A stretch of DNA of 64,000 nucleotides from Utricularia gibba (Eukaryota; Streptophyta; Magnoliopsida; Lamiales; Lentibulariaceae), in assembly GCA_002189035.1 (NCBI GenBank), contig CM007991.1, forward strand, positions 5,270,001 through 5,334,000, given 5' to 3'. Numbering within the stretch: position 1 is the stretch's first letter; each line of letters starts with the position of its first letter. The notes under the pieces are model-generated. The model saw nothing but the letters and a program-made list of their open reading frames with translations. It was not told the origin of the DNA and did no database searches. The position numbers and the translations under genes are program-made. Of this stretch, positions 35,026-47,291 are shown piece by piece.

Positions 35026-38000
35026 TCAGCAGCATATCTTGAGATAACCATCTTCTGTTCCGACAAGAAACAGGTGAGAAAATGGCAGGATGTTGACGGC
35101 CGACAGAAGAGAAGTGTTCTTTGATTCGCCATCTGCTGTATAAAGATGCTGCAGGGAGACATGGCGCTGCCCTTCCTGAGTCATCTCAATTGATTGAACA
35201 TAAAATGTATTCAAATCACACTCAAAGAAACATAGAGGGATGGATAGATTGGAGATCTTACTTGATCAGTTAGCCCATGCAAAGACGAAAGGCTAATTTT
35301 GTTCCTACACACAGACATGATATTGTCACCCCGCACTGAGAAACAACGAACTCCATCAGCGTATCCTCTGAAAACTGTGTTTTCCGACGTCCAGTTCCTA
35401 GGAAGCAAGGAAAAAATTGACTTGATGAAGTAATTCTGAAGCCCGAGCATATTTGCAGGTTTCCGGGCGAGGAAGCAAGGAAACGCCCGTCCAGGCAAGG
35501 CCTTTCGTGACTGGCCATAGCACATGCTGTGTAAGTTAACAATGAAGTTGATAGAATACCTTCTCAGATCCCATACTCGCAATGTCTTATCAAGAGAGCT
35601 TGAAATCAGTTGGTATGAAGCTGCAGCCAACTGCAATTTGAAAAAGAAAAAGAAATGCCTTCACATCTGTTCCTCTAATTTCTTCAGATGATGTACCTCC
35701 ATTACCTTCGTTACGTATCCATCATGAGCTTTCCAGGAAGCTATTATTTTCCCACTTTTCATGTCAAACAGCTTGCAGTGCCCGCTGCTGTATCCCACCG
35801 CTATCAAGTACGAAGGAAAGTTTTGCTCATTGACCATCTTGAGAGAGCTAGATGAGCAAACAGATGATATTAAGGGTGCGAAGCCGGATTCAAGCAAATC
35901 ACTTCTCCAAAGGTGCAATTTCTGCCCTTGATTGACGTCAATGAACCTGCAGGTAAAATTGATGATTTCAAGACATGCCATATGGATAGAAATTTCGCTC
36001 CAAAAATCATATTCATACAACTTAATTACCTGAGAGATCCATTTCCAGTACCCACGACAAGCCTGCTATTGAATTCCATGTAGTCCATGGTTGTAAATGA
36101 GTTTCCATGAAAAGATGCATTGAGGATTCCACTGGATAACTGATTTATATCGAGCAGATTCTCATCACTGTCCAGAAACCTTCTGAAGGGTATAGGACTC
36201 TCTGAGAATGCGGAGATCAGTCTTCCATTTTGTTCGTTCCATATATGTAACGTCCCATCACAGGAAGCTACTCTTCCAGACGACCCCAAAATGCATATGT
36301 CATTTACAACCTAACAAGATAAACCAGTCAAGCATTAGGTGCAACAGGTAAACATTGAGATCCTGTAAAAGGGCATATGGCCAGAAAAGCAGGCAGTAAT
36401 GTTTAACCTCATCATGGCCATTATAACTGGATACACAAGCAACTCTCGCCAATGCAAGTTTTTGAATGCTTCCCTTGAATCCTGGTCCAGCACCAGCCGT
36501 AAATATAGTACACTCATCTTCACACACAGCAATGGATCTTAAAGCACGATGATGAGTGCGAATAGAATGCACAATTGATGCCCTTATCTTCCATGGAAGC
36601 TCATTTTTTGGAGTACCAGTTTGACCGATGATGTCGAGCCAATTCCAACAAGCATCTGCACGGGGGAACCAATACCAAGGTTCTTGCGTTTCTGATTTCT
36701 CATTTGCCCCATGGAACTCCATGGGATTTGGATGCTGCCCTATCATATTTTTGTTCAATAGAATACTCGTGGAAATCTTTTGCTCCTTCAATTGTGGACT
36801 AGATTGAAGAATGTTAGCAGGTGCATCTTCAGACGTTGACCTTTTCAAGTGAGATTGTCGTCTACGATTTTCACTCACAGGACCACTTTTGTTTGAAACA
36901 TCTGCATATTCCCACTGCACAATACGAATACATGTAACTGAAGTCTCCATTCAAAATTTGCCATGCAGCTGTATTAAAATGAAAAACACATTTATCATCT
37001 CAATGTTGCAAAGAATATGATGAACTATGGTACCCATGGAGTAAGTTTTCATATATTCCATCAAAATAAAACATCTAAATAATACCTTCCAGTTATGATG
37101 CCTTAAAAGAAATTGCTCGAGAAGCAACCATGTAGCACAGCACTGACGAAGTCTTTCTATTCCCAATAGAGAAGCCAATTCAGGATATAAGATTAACCTG
37201 CAAAGACTTGATGTCTGGAATGCCACATTCCGAAAACAGGTTATAAGAACAAAAGAGAGTCAGGGATGGACTCACACTAAATCCATGTGACTTTCAGAAT
37301 GAAACTCCTCATGAACTTTAGGTTGATCTATCATCAAACCCTCGACAAAAGCCTCACAACTCATGCCATCTTTTTTAGTAAAAGCTATTTCGTGGAAAAA
37401 TTCCTGTAGTTTTGGGAGAACATGCAATAAGGTTGAACTGGAGCCAATCTGATGGCAAACTGTAAGAAGACTCCTTGCAGCATCCTGTTGGAAAGGGAAT
37501 TTCAGGGAAAAAAGCATCATTCAGAAATGCAGAAAAAATACTTGGGATCTAAGTGTAACTGATCCATTCTCTGAAATAATCTTTTTGAATGCATGCTCAC
37601 CATGATAAGCAAAACAAAATTACCTGAAGGACAGATCCTTCCAAATCTTTGTTCATCAGCACGATGATATATGGACACCTTTCACCCTATGAACGCAGAA
37701 ATGACATTTCCGTAACAGCATAATCTCAACACATTAGGAAGGAAAAACACGAGGCATACCTCAATAAGTTCCTTAATGATTGTTCCAGATGCCAATACAG
37801 GGCAGAGACCATCTAATATTCTCAGACAATCTTTCAAAGCCAAAGTACTCCAACTGTATGCAGATTCATGCTTATGGAAATGCGAAGTATGAAGACAAGA
37901 GCTAATTATGTTATTAATTAATGGTAAAATTTGTCTAACAACAAATTGTTCTCCAAAAAGTCCACCTGCAAATACATAGAACATAATCGAGAGATTTATC

Positions 38001-41000
38001 AACATGCCCACTAAAAATAAAAAAAAAGTAGGAAATGCAAGATCTGCAAACAGAAAATAGGGAACTGACCAATTCTAGTTACTACGTAAAACCCTTCATC
38101 ACAGAGACCTCTCCCAAAAGAGAGCATAAGAGGCATAATTGTCTGCAAAATGTAACCAGACAGACCATGCTGAGCCAAGTCAGGTCAAGTTAATTAGGAT
38201 AATTCAGAAAGATTTGCAAAACCGAACCTGCTGCACAGTAATTGGAACACCCAGCTCTTCACTGGAACCAATAAGAAGAACAGAGGCAGCAGTAGCTGAG
38301 GTTTTACATGTCTCTCCACACAAATTTGATACTATAATAGGGTGTACTAACACGAGGTATGCCTTAAGGCCTATTTTATTCCATATAAGCCTCATAAATG
38401 AATCTTGAAGAAGAGAGACCTTCAAGTGCAAAGAGCTGGTAGACTGAGAAAACGAGGTAGAACATGAGAAGCACGTGAAGAATAAAGGAATAAATATGCA
38501 AAATCATGATACTAACCTGCAGTATTTTTTGCACAGACGGCAATAGAAGGTTCTTTACTACCTCTAACTCCAGGCATTTAAGAAATTCTGTAAGCAATAA
38601 ATATGCCAGTTCAACTTCAGAATCTGAGACTGAAGCCTCCAAAAGGGGTAAGCAAAAAGGAAGACATATTGCATCTGCCAGAGCTCCCATGGATTTTAGA
38701 GCTCCTTGATTTGCTATAGTTCCAGCATAATAAAGACGTGATTCATCTTTTGCGAGAAGGTGAAAGGGAGCTAAAAATAGGTAAGAAGATCTGATGAATT
38801 TTTGAAAGAACGGAGAATCCAAAAGACATTTGGCAGAAGGCCTCCTAAAAGAAAACCAAAAAAAAAAAGTGATTTCAAAATGGAACTTGCGCTATTGATA
38901 AGGGTAAAAGAAAAAGAATGCATATTTTACATATTCCATTCTTTCTGAATGCATGCTTCAACAAAAATTTTGATAGAATAAGGAAGATCTTGCAATGATC
39001 TTGGTGGGACTCCATTCTCCATGTATGAAGCAAATGAGTAAGAATCAAAAAGCGGCCTCCCCAATTGAATTTCAGCTAATATACATCCGACAGCAAATAT
39101 ATCACTAGCAGTTTCTTTGGTCAACGCCCTGGATGAATATGTCTGATTCCAGAGAAGTAGTTCAGCATACCCAGGAGAATCATTATGAGCTACGAGCAAC
39201 TTCTCAAGCAGATGGTCCGTACCCATGAATGGTGATTGTGCTAATCTACCCAAAGAATTATAATCTTGAAGTGATGCACTTTCAGATGTGTCCCGAGCTG
39301 AAAAATTTTCATCAGGAATAATATTTGCAGAGTCACTCTTTCCAAAAATATACTCAGGGGCTAAATGGCATGAAGTCTGACAAAATGAAATTGTTTCCTC
39401 AAGTCTTCCTAGATAATTTGTCTCTGAAGCATCCTTAGCTTCCAAATAATTCACCTCAGTTTGGGAATTTTTATTTTCCTGTGAATCCCTCTTAACAACT
39501 TGGCGTGCAGGGTGAGGGTGGACAAAAAGTTGACGACGCCCTGTTGACCTTGGCAGTGATGAATTTGATGCTGGCAGCATCACATTCTTGGAAGCAATGG
39601 CAGCATCACCAGACATTTTGTAGCCAAAGGTAATGTCAATCCAGTGGTGTAGTTGGGATGACACTCGATTGCTCTCCAAGGCATTCCGATGCAATCTAAC
39701 AAACTCCTCTGAACTGACTGACCATGAGGGCAGAGCCAAATCAGGCATGCCAGGATGCAAAGACTGATATATACGTGGGTCACAGAAAAATTCAGGGATA
39801 CATTCATCAGGAGTCCATTGATACAATCTTTGCATGCTGGAAGGATACTCATTTGGTTCATACACTGAACGGACAGCAGCTTGCAGAACATGCAGAGGTA
39901 ACCTCCTGGCCTTATAACTGCAGACAGCCAGTTCTGAGAGGCACTCCTCAGAGACATGATGAGGAGTTTCAGAGGTTGAATAGGTGAAATCCAGCTGTTC
40001 ATCACCTTTTGTCAAACGCCACTTGCTCTTAGTCAGATCTCTCCAACCAGCATCACTTTTTTCATCAGGTTTCACACTAAAATCTATGACCCAAGGCATG
40101 ACCGTATAAAAAGTGTTATCACCCCATCTTCTTCCTGCTAATTTGTTCAAGACAAGAAGGTAATCAAAATTTGAAATCTCTCCTTTCCACCAACTATAGA
40201 AACTTGAATTCCAATTCTCAGATTCAGAAAAACGTAGATCAGGACACAGAGCATGCGAGAAACAACCATCACTGCAAAAATTAGAAGTAGAAATACTGTG
40301 GAAATTCTCACATGGATTTTCTTTAGAATTTACCATAAGTTTCTCATCAATTCTTATCCAACACCAGCATTTATTACTCACCATGATTTTTGAAGGCAAT
40401 AAGTTCTCATGCGCTACTCCTAAACCGTGCATATAAGACAGTGCTGAGAGAATCTGGTAAATCAAAAGTTGGATTCTCCAATCAGATTTAATAAACTGGG
40501 GAGCGTAGTGTAGAATATTTTGAAGGCTATATCTCTTTTTGGGAAGAATCATACAAACTTGTCCGGATGATTTTAGCAAGGCCAGCACAGGGAGAATGTT
40601 TGGATGCCTAATGCAACCAGGTACACTATTCTCCTCAAATGATGGAAAACCAATCAACCCAAGGAAGTTTATACTGTCACGCCCAGCATACTTTCCTGCT
40701 GTAAATTGAATTAATGACTGCAAAATATGATCCTCAAGGGAACCAGAAGAGAAATGTAAAGAAAGTTCCTTGAATAAATCATACGACGCAGTGCCAATAG
40801 CAGCAACTGGGGCCAATGAAGTGATGATTCTCGAGCAAGAAAACCTACTGAAAACGGAGCATTTTTCACAGCCCATAAGCAATGAGGTTCTTCTAACAGG
40901 TGAAAACTGGGTTTCATGTGAAGTGGTATCGAAATCAGAACTTTTATCACAAGGCAATCTGAGATTGACCTCTGCCTGACCACTGGAAGCAATGTCACCA

Positions 41001-41643
41001 CCTTCAAGCACAAGGTATTCATCACTGCAAAGGAGGTAACGGCCCATTTACTTCAGCTGAGCTGCATAAATACCTTGAGAACAAAATAGGAGGGTTCCAA
41101 CGCATTGAGACTCATAAATTGTACATGCAGAATTCACATTCTCATGCCACAGGATGAGGGTGCAAACCAGTATTTTGGGTCCATTCCAAATCATTCAACT
41201 AGAAAATAGATTAACTTAATGCGATCACATAGCACCAGCCCCTAAGATGTCATCAAACTTATGCCTTTTTTTTTTCTCCGTCAGGAGGTTGAATGATGTA
41301 TACAATATACTTAGGCCTGGCAATAAAACAGGGAAAGAATATGCATACATGTATCTAGCCAAGCAACTATCTTCATCATATGGCACGTAATTTAAGACAA
41401 ATTGCTGACCGCCAGAACCTGGCACCTGCATCCAATTGATAAAACTATTACGCCCCTGCAAAAGAACACAAAATGCAGAAAACAGTGAATACGCATGGAC
41501 AGCTTTGGGACCTGAACAACCGCCTCAGAGCCACAAGGAAGCAGTGAATCCGAGAGACCGTGAACGAATGTGAGTCTGCAGGAGAAATCAGCTTCAACCC
41601 TTCGCTGAAGACAATCGAAGCATGCACCCTTTTGACCTTCCAT
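35026..41643 (-). CDS. GFS12: GFS12-type BEACH-domain protein with split kinase-like domain and WD40 repeats
   Basis: In Arabidopsis, GFS12 takes part in vacuolar protein sorting and immunity-related trafficking. Sixteen exons on the minus strand: 41643-41512, 41455-41349, 41024-38931, 38844-38517, 38419-38228, 38142-38070, 37965-37760, 37686-37624, 37484-37276, 37197-37086, 36914-36408, 36310-36030, 35946-35706, 35630-35560, 35397-35262, 35184-35026. They sum to 4911 nt: 1636 residues, open throughout, close to the Arabidopsis protein in length. N-terminus MEGQKGACFDCLQRRVEADFS. A kinase-like N-lobe and catalytic-loop region (about 150-300) has VAHENLLPSKIMV where HRD would be. BEACH domain at about 358-560 (ISNFDYLLVLNKLAGRRWGD, RLYQWTPDECIPEFF, LHHWIDITFGYKMSG). 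Kinase C-lobe resumes at about 700-820 (ASDIFAVGCILAEIQLGRP). A helical middle follows, then WD40 repeats from about 1190 to the end (TLHIWNEQNG, KLFDMKSGKIIASWKAHDG, LDKTLRVWDLRR). Confidence 0.95.
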
Positions 41644-42130
41644 TTTTCCAGAGTTATCTTTCGTTAATCACCAACTTCTTCCAATCATCAGAGCAGAGCA
41701 ATCTGCTGCACGGTAGCCAGAGCTGGAGGAGGAGAGTGTCTTCGAAACAAAACGACGACGTGCAAGATAACTACTGGTAATTAAAAGAAAATTTCGAAGA
41801 AATTTCTAACTTTGGGCCTTGATGATCACAGGCCCGTGATAACTTTCTAAACTTGGGTCTTGATGGAAGTGCACGTACAAATCAAAGAGAACAACCGCAA
41901 TCGACGTTCGGGCCCATTTTGCGAGTGTTTTAACGATTTGATTTGAATTTGATGCTTTCCTTCTGTTCCTTGCGTTTGAACTGGAAGTCGGGAACGTTTC
42001 TTTGTTCGGTCGGTACTCCATTGTCTGCAGACGAGCGCTGCTTTTGCTGGGCCTGGCTGCCTGGCGATTCATTCGCAATATCTTTATCACTACGCAAAAG
42101 AAGGGGTGATTAGCCGATCGCCTTGGGGCA
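41644..42130. promoter_or_regulatory. Shared divergent promoter of GFS12 and the carrier gene
   Basis: The two start codons are head to head, 487 bp apart. The gap holds several site II-type TGGGCC/GGCCCA motifs: 41813-41818, 41830-41835 (AGGCCC), 41910-41916 and 42048-42053. Such motifs are common in plant housekeeping and divergent promoters. No TATA box is obvious for either side. Confidence 0.55.
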
Positions 42131-43641
42131 ATGAGTGTAGACGTGGCGGAAGCGGTCGCCCCTGAGTTTGCACTTTCTGACGCTGATATCAATTGGGGCA
42201 GGTCTATTCTTTTTTCTGGGTTGCTTTGCTTCCTGTGGGCAGTTTTTTTCTTTTTCCGTTTCGTGAGGTTTTAAAGAAATTCGGGAAACGCAACTGTTGA
42301 TTAAGTATATTCATAAGCGGGCGTCGAACTTGTAGGTTGGATAAAAAGAGATTTCACATCACTGGGGCAATTCTTTTTACTCTTCAATCCGCTTTGATTC
42401 ATCCAACTGCTGTTGTGAAGACGAGAATGCAGGTGGCTGGGTCTGATTTATGCCGAATGGGTGGATTATCTGTTTTTAGACGCATCATTGTCGAGGATGG
42501 AATCAAGGGTATTTTCAGAGGATTTGGTACATCTGCAGTTGCCTCACTACCTGGTCGTGTTCTTGCTCTAACTTCACTCGAGCTGTCCAAGGACTTGACG
42601 TTGAAGTACACAGCAGAGCTTAATATTCCCGAAGCAACCAGGGTGGGTGTTGCCAATGGTGTCGCTGGAATGGTTTCTAATTCGATTTCATGTGTCTACT
42701 ACGTGCCATTGGATGTGGTGAGTAATATATTTCTCAGCAACCATTCTGAGCACTTTAGTTATTCACTGAGACTTGAAGTTCTGATTCCGAACACTTCAGT
42801 TATTCATAAGGAGCTTCTTTTATGCATGGCTATCTGTACATTCTCCGGGAAACTTTTCTCAACAAGTTCCATATCATATTTTCCAGATTTGTCAAAGGCT
42901 AATGGTTCAAGGCCTTCCAGGGAGTATACCCTGCAATGGACCCTTTGATGTGATTCACAAAGTGATGAAAACTGAAGGACTCCGGGGCCTTTATCGAGGC
43001 TTCGGACTTACAGCAGTAACCCAGTCTCCAGCTTCTGCACTTTGGTGGGGTGCTTACGGTAGCGCTCAACTTATGATGTGGAGGTAGCGTTTAATTATTT
43101 CCCTAGATCTGAGTTTGTTAGACCTCAGAGTTGTTTGATTCCGCGATCGACATCAGGGGCTTGGGCTACCAAGATTCTTCTGAAAAGAAACCATCTCATA
43201 TGGAAATGGTTGCGGTTCAAGCCACAGCTGGAATGGTGGCAGGTGCCTGCGCTTCTGTTATCACTACTCCTATAGATACCATCAAGACTCGGCTTCAGGT
43301 CATTAATTGAGTGTTTGGGATGTTGCATGCATGCTAACAAGTGAATCTCCGCCGGATGTTATATTTTTATCTGTGTTGGTAGATAGGTTATTGACGATTA
43401 TGGTGAAGGAAGACCTTCTGTGCTGAAGACCGCAAAGGCACTTGTCAATGAAGATGGATGGATAGGCCTGTACCGAGGATTTGGCCCCCGGTTCTTAAAC
43501 ATGTCATTTTATGGAACAACTATGATTGTGACCTACGAGCTCATAAGTACGTTTCCTGCTTTTCTGTTTCACTGATCCCTCTCATGCTAATGCCTCATTT
43601 TCAATGTACATGCAGAGCGTTTATCCATAAAGAAAGAGTGA
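42131..43641 (+). CDS. Mitochondrial carrier family protein, SLC25A44-like
   Basis: Inner-membrane solute carrier. The animal relative SLC25A44 imports branched-chain amino acids; the plant substrate is not established. Six exons: 42131-42201, 42336-42717, 42887-43083, 43157-43298, 43387-43546, 43616-43641, giving 325 residues, typical for the family. Three repeats are visible, each with the carrier signature: HPTAVVKTRMQV (repeat 1; His replaces the first signature residue only loosely), VPLDVICQRLMVQG (repeat 2) and TPIDTIKTRLQV (repeat 3). Each is followed by a GLYRGFG- or GIFRGFG-type motif. The N-terminus ADINWGRLDKKRF is the clade's usual entry. No cleavable presequence is needed in this family. 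The gene is divergent from GFS12 and convergent with the HS1-like gene (388 bp between stops). Confidence 0.93.
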
Positions 43642-44028
43642 CGATGGTCAGTTCGGGGAAGACTGCAACGAGTTTATTTTGCAAGCAAAGCAGTAGGGCT
43701 TTTATGATGCAAGAGCACATGCACTGATTTGATGCTGCAGCATTCTTTAGAAATTTTGGAATCATAGGGAATCTTTCGTCTTCCGTTTACTGTTGCCAAG
43801 TAGATGAGAAGGTGGAGAGGAGCAAGTTAGAGCCTATGATTGTAAGCTAGATGTAACATGTTACAAGCAGAGGCTTATAATTGTAATGCATATATCTTAC
43901 AACAACACTGTTCTGTTATTGAAATGGAATCACAATACTGATAACATCAGTATGAGGTGCTGCAGTGCATCAAGACTAGACAGCAAAGCAGTTTGCTCGA
44001 AAGCGGAAGTGAAATGTGATCAGTGGCA
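43642..44028. terminator. Convergent 3' UTR region
   Basis: Lies between the convergent stops of the carrier (+) and the HS1-like gene (-). AT-rich stretches such as gttattgaaatgg near 43915 could supply poly(A) signals, but no cleavage site can be fixed. Confidence 0.4.
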
Positions 44029-44600
44029 TTAGGGTTGGAACATGGCGGGCTTGTAGTCTACCACAATCACTTTCTCCAGTTGAGGGAGCAAAATGTTTCC
44101 ATACTCAACATGATGTGGGTGGACAAGATACTCTGCTATGCCTTGTGTGCTCTCGAATGTCGATTCAAAGACGTGTGTAAAACCCTGGTTCAAGTTCTCG
44201 ATGCTTACATCTCTGCCCCTGTTGGAGTGCAAGATGTATGCGACTATTAGATAAGCATCGATTCCAGATACATAAATACAATCTCACAAGAAGCAGCAGC
44301 CCGACACAGTGATGAAAAGCATTTCCAAGACCTTTTTTTCAATTATGAAAAACACAAGTTCTTGATGGACGGAATACGCCCATCGATTATGAACAAAGGA
44401 GTTCTTTCTTTTTTCTTTTCAATCGGATCAGGATGAATAACAGAGATTCACCATCTGAAGGCCTTCATGGAAGGAATATGATCGACGAGGGCGGCGTATC
44501 CGGCGATTAAACTCTGGATCTGATCCTCTGTCAGCCCATCTTTGAACTTGGCGAGCAGAATGTGCTTCACCAATCCCTCCCCATTCCCACTCTCATCCAT
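44029..44600 (-). CDS. Stress-response A/B-barrel domain protein, HS1-like
   Basis: Small dimeric alpha/beta-barrel (Dabb) protein. The Arabidopsis relative HS1 (heat stable protein 1) has reported antimicrobial activity. Two exons on the minus strand: 44600-44452 and 44218-44029, 112 residues, close to the 109 of HS1. Motifs in order: LVKHILLAKFKDGLTEDQI, IPSMKAFRWGRDVSIENL (spanning the intron), GFTHVFESTFES, LVHPHHVEYG and VIVVDYKP. In-frame Met codons lie upstream at 44657 and 44705. 44600 is chosen because homologues start here, but first-AUG use at 44657 would add 19 residues. The frame is open and both splice sites are canonical. Confidence 0.9.
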
Positions 44601-44825
44601 TATCCGTCCACTTCCTTCTTCCCCCTCCTCTGAATGGATCCCACCAATGGAATCCATCCTGGTCAAATGGCACCCATAAATCTTTGGTGTCCGATTTAGA
44701 GTCAATTTTTTAACTCTTCATTTCACTTATTTGAAATTAAGGTATAATCAAGTTCTAATGTTTTAAAATTAAATAAAATTGATCTTTATTATTTTAAAAA
44801 ATAATATCTTGAATCCATGACTCTT

Positions 44826-45980
44826 TGATAATTGATTTTGTATAGTTTCAAAACATATACTCTTATTATTATTAAGTGTTATTTTTACGAAATGCACATT
44901 CCAATTTCTTATTATTTTCAAAAAATTTTACATATTTTGTATCATTTCTACTTTTTTTTTTGGAAAGAAATTATATATTTTGGATTTTTAGAATATTTTT
45001 GAATCAATTTGAGGAGAAATCAAAATCCACCAATATATGGGTTTAATGGGCTACGAATCTCATCCCAATACTCGATCAAATGATGGAAATTTGGTCTAAG
45101 ATTCATAAATAAAATAAATATTTGAAAATAATATTGAAAAATCTAAATAAAAGATTTAAATAAAAGATATTATTTAAATCCATCAAACAAGCAAAATACG
45201 AATAATTGGATCTCATCTCCTATAAATACCCCATTCATTTAATCATTAGAGATGTTTTTTAACTATGTTTCCTTTGTATTTTTTTTTCTCTTTTTGTTTA
45301 TTTTCATGTTAGAGTCAAGTATACATGTGTAGATGCTTACGATTAAGAATTAATGATAAAGCCTTGTTTGCACAAGTCCTGTGCATATGACCATTTTCTC
45401 ATGTTATTCAACATTTAATTTAGGTTTTGATTCTATTTTTCGTAATATTTTCTTTATCAAAGTGCTTTTTAATATTACATAATTCTAAGAGAGTGTGAGA
45501 TAATCTAAGATTAACTTTAAGCATCTAAAAGAAGGTTTTAATCAGACATTATTGATAAGACACATTTTATTTAATTTATCTACAAGATGTGAGTTCTAGG
45601 GGTTAGAATTTAGTTTGAAGAAAATATGGGTTATCACAATAGGTGAAATGGCTTTGGTGGCGTAATTGATTCTATAATTCCACTAAACGAAAGACGATAT
45701 TATAATAGTCATCAAGTAGCACTATTTTAAAATAATATCACGAGAACTTGTACAAGTAGATCAATTATCAAAGTTTACACACATAAGTATGCGTGAGTTT
45801 TGAGTAAGGTAGATCCTAGATTCAAAATCATTTTTTATGTTATTTTTAAAACCAATCTTTTGTTTTGTTTTCGGTCTTTTTAAACCATTGTTTTAAAAAA
45901 AATTTCAATAACAATTCTCTGTAGATACAATCTTATTTTATTACTTCAATGATTTCTGTGTACTTGCAGAATTTCCATCA
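44826..45980 (+). repeat. Solo LTR, family C (1155 bp)
   Basis: Starts TGATAATTGATTTTGTATAG and ends TTGCAGAATTTCCATCA, matching in full length and opposite orientation the copy at 31004-32147. TATA box in ctcctataaataccccat (about 45220). The flanking pentamers ctctt (44821-44825) and cttct (45981-45985) do not match cleanly, so this copy is older or its edges have changed. No internal element sequence adjoins. Confidence 0.8.
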
Positions 45981-45985
45981 CTTCT

Positions 45986-46644
45986 TACAATCTCTCTAAG
46001 ATAGATGTTAAGTGTATTAATTTTTATGTAAGTTCTATGCAAAAAAAGATTAGAGTCATCCAATTAGGAGTTTATATATTTTCTTTATAAAAGTGTAATT
46101 TTCCTTATTAGTGTATATTTTTCTTTTAGGAGTATTGCATGATCAACCTTAAAATGAAAGAGGAAAGAGATAGAAAAAATGTTTGTCATACTTCTCGTGA
46201 GAGGACAAGACTCTAATAATGGATCATGATATGTGAGCCTGAATTGTGGTAGGCATACAAGTGATTGTTGTAGCTTTCTTCCATGGGGGAGGAATGTGAA
46301 GAATTTGAAAGCTAGAGGAATGTGAAAGTGGGATTAGGTTTTGGAATTTTTTACTTTTCCCTAAAGACTATTCATGAGTTGAAGACTTCTACTTGTGGTT
46401 TAGAAGAGGAACTAGGTGAAGACTATTGTCTCCAACTCTTTTGGTTTAAGGGAGATAATGACTTGTTTGTAACTAATTCAATCTTCTATAGATAAATAGT
46501 GATGTTATATCTAAGTACTTTGGTTATTGATAAGATTTGGGCACATGTAAATAATTCATTTTGGAGTCAAAGTGTGGTAATTCCCATTATTTCCATGATC
46601 CTTATGAGGGGTAATCACAAGAAGCAATTCCGTTATTCTACTAC
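45986..46644 (+). other. Retroelement-derived degenerate sequence
   Basis: About 46400-46644 resembles about 15730-15975 near the plus-strand gypsy 3' end (shared gaagac/gaagaa, ttggttyaag and gataatgam blocks). A short coding-like run (SFWSQSVVIPIISMILMRGN) is broken by stops. No gene could be supported. Confidence 0.4.
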
Positions 46645-47290
46645 TGATAGCACATATTTGTGAGTATTTTAAGATATGAAAAATAATTAATATTTTATTA
46701 TAAAACTCGGATTATACTATTTGTTTCTATATTTTTGGAATAATGAAAAAAGAGAAGACTATCCCCCCATTGAAGAACATGTCACACAAAATTCTGAAGG
46801 GGGGGGGGGGGATCTAGAGGAAAAACTCACAAGATGAACAAAGAAGACAAACCAGAAACAAAGCTCACTTTTGAAAACTTCTTTGGCTATGAAGGACAAT
46901 ATTCATAGAATAGTGTTAGCTTTCTCGTGCTACTGTTTACGATTCCAATTTCTACTTATTTTGTAGTTTCTTTTCTTGCTATCACGTGGTGGAACAAAGA
47001 TGGTTTTCCTATAACACAATGAAATTGTTTTCGTTTCCCTTAGTATGAGTGGCTAGGCAATTAGATGTGCATTGGAACAAAGGGGGATGAGCATGCTTAT
47101 TATTCACTAGACTACACCTCCACTTAATTACTTTTCTTCCTTAACAAACCAAGATAGATTCAGGAGAGGGAGGTAGTGGATTTCATCATAAACAACCTTA
47201 ATTAGAGGTAGATAAAAAATTAGGAAAAAACAAGGGTTTGGATAGACTTAAGTCTTTGCTTGTCAGATGAATGATTTTATGTTTGGATGG
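46645..47290 (+). repeat. LTR-like start (TGATAGCACA) and following repeat sequence
   Basis: The segment beginning TGATAGCACATATTTG resembles the LTR starts at 63649 (TGATAGCACACAAATTTTC) and 6259 minus (TGATAACACATAAATTTTC). Its end could not be found. A run of about 12 G lies at 46799-46810. No coding sequence. Confidence 0.4.
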
Positions 47291-47291
47291 T

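Noticed and set aside
46799-46810. Poly(G) run as a regulatory element
   Set aside because: An isolated homopolymer without neighbouring G-runs does not define a quadruplex motif and may be an assembly artefact.
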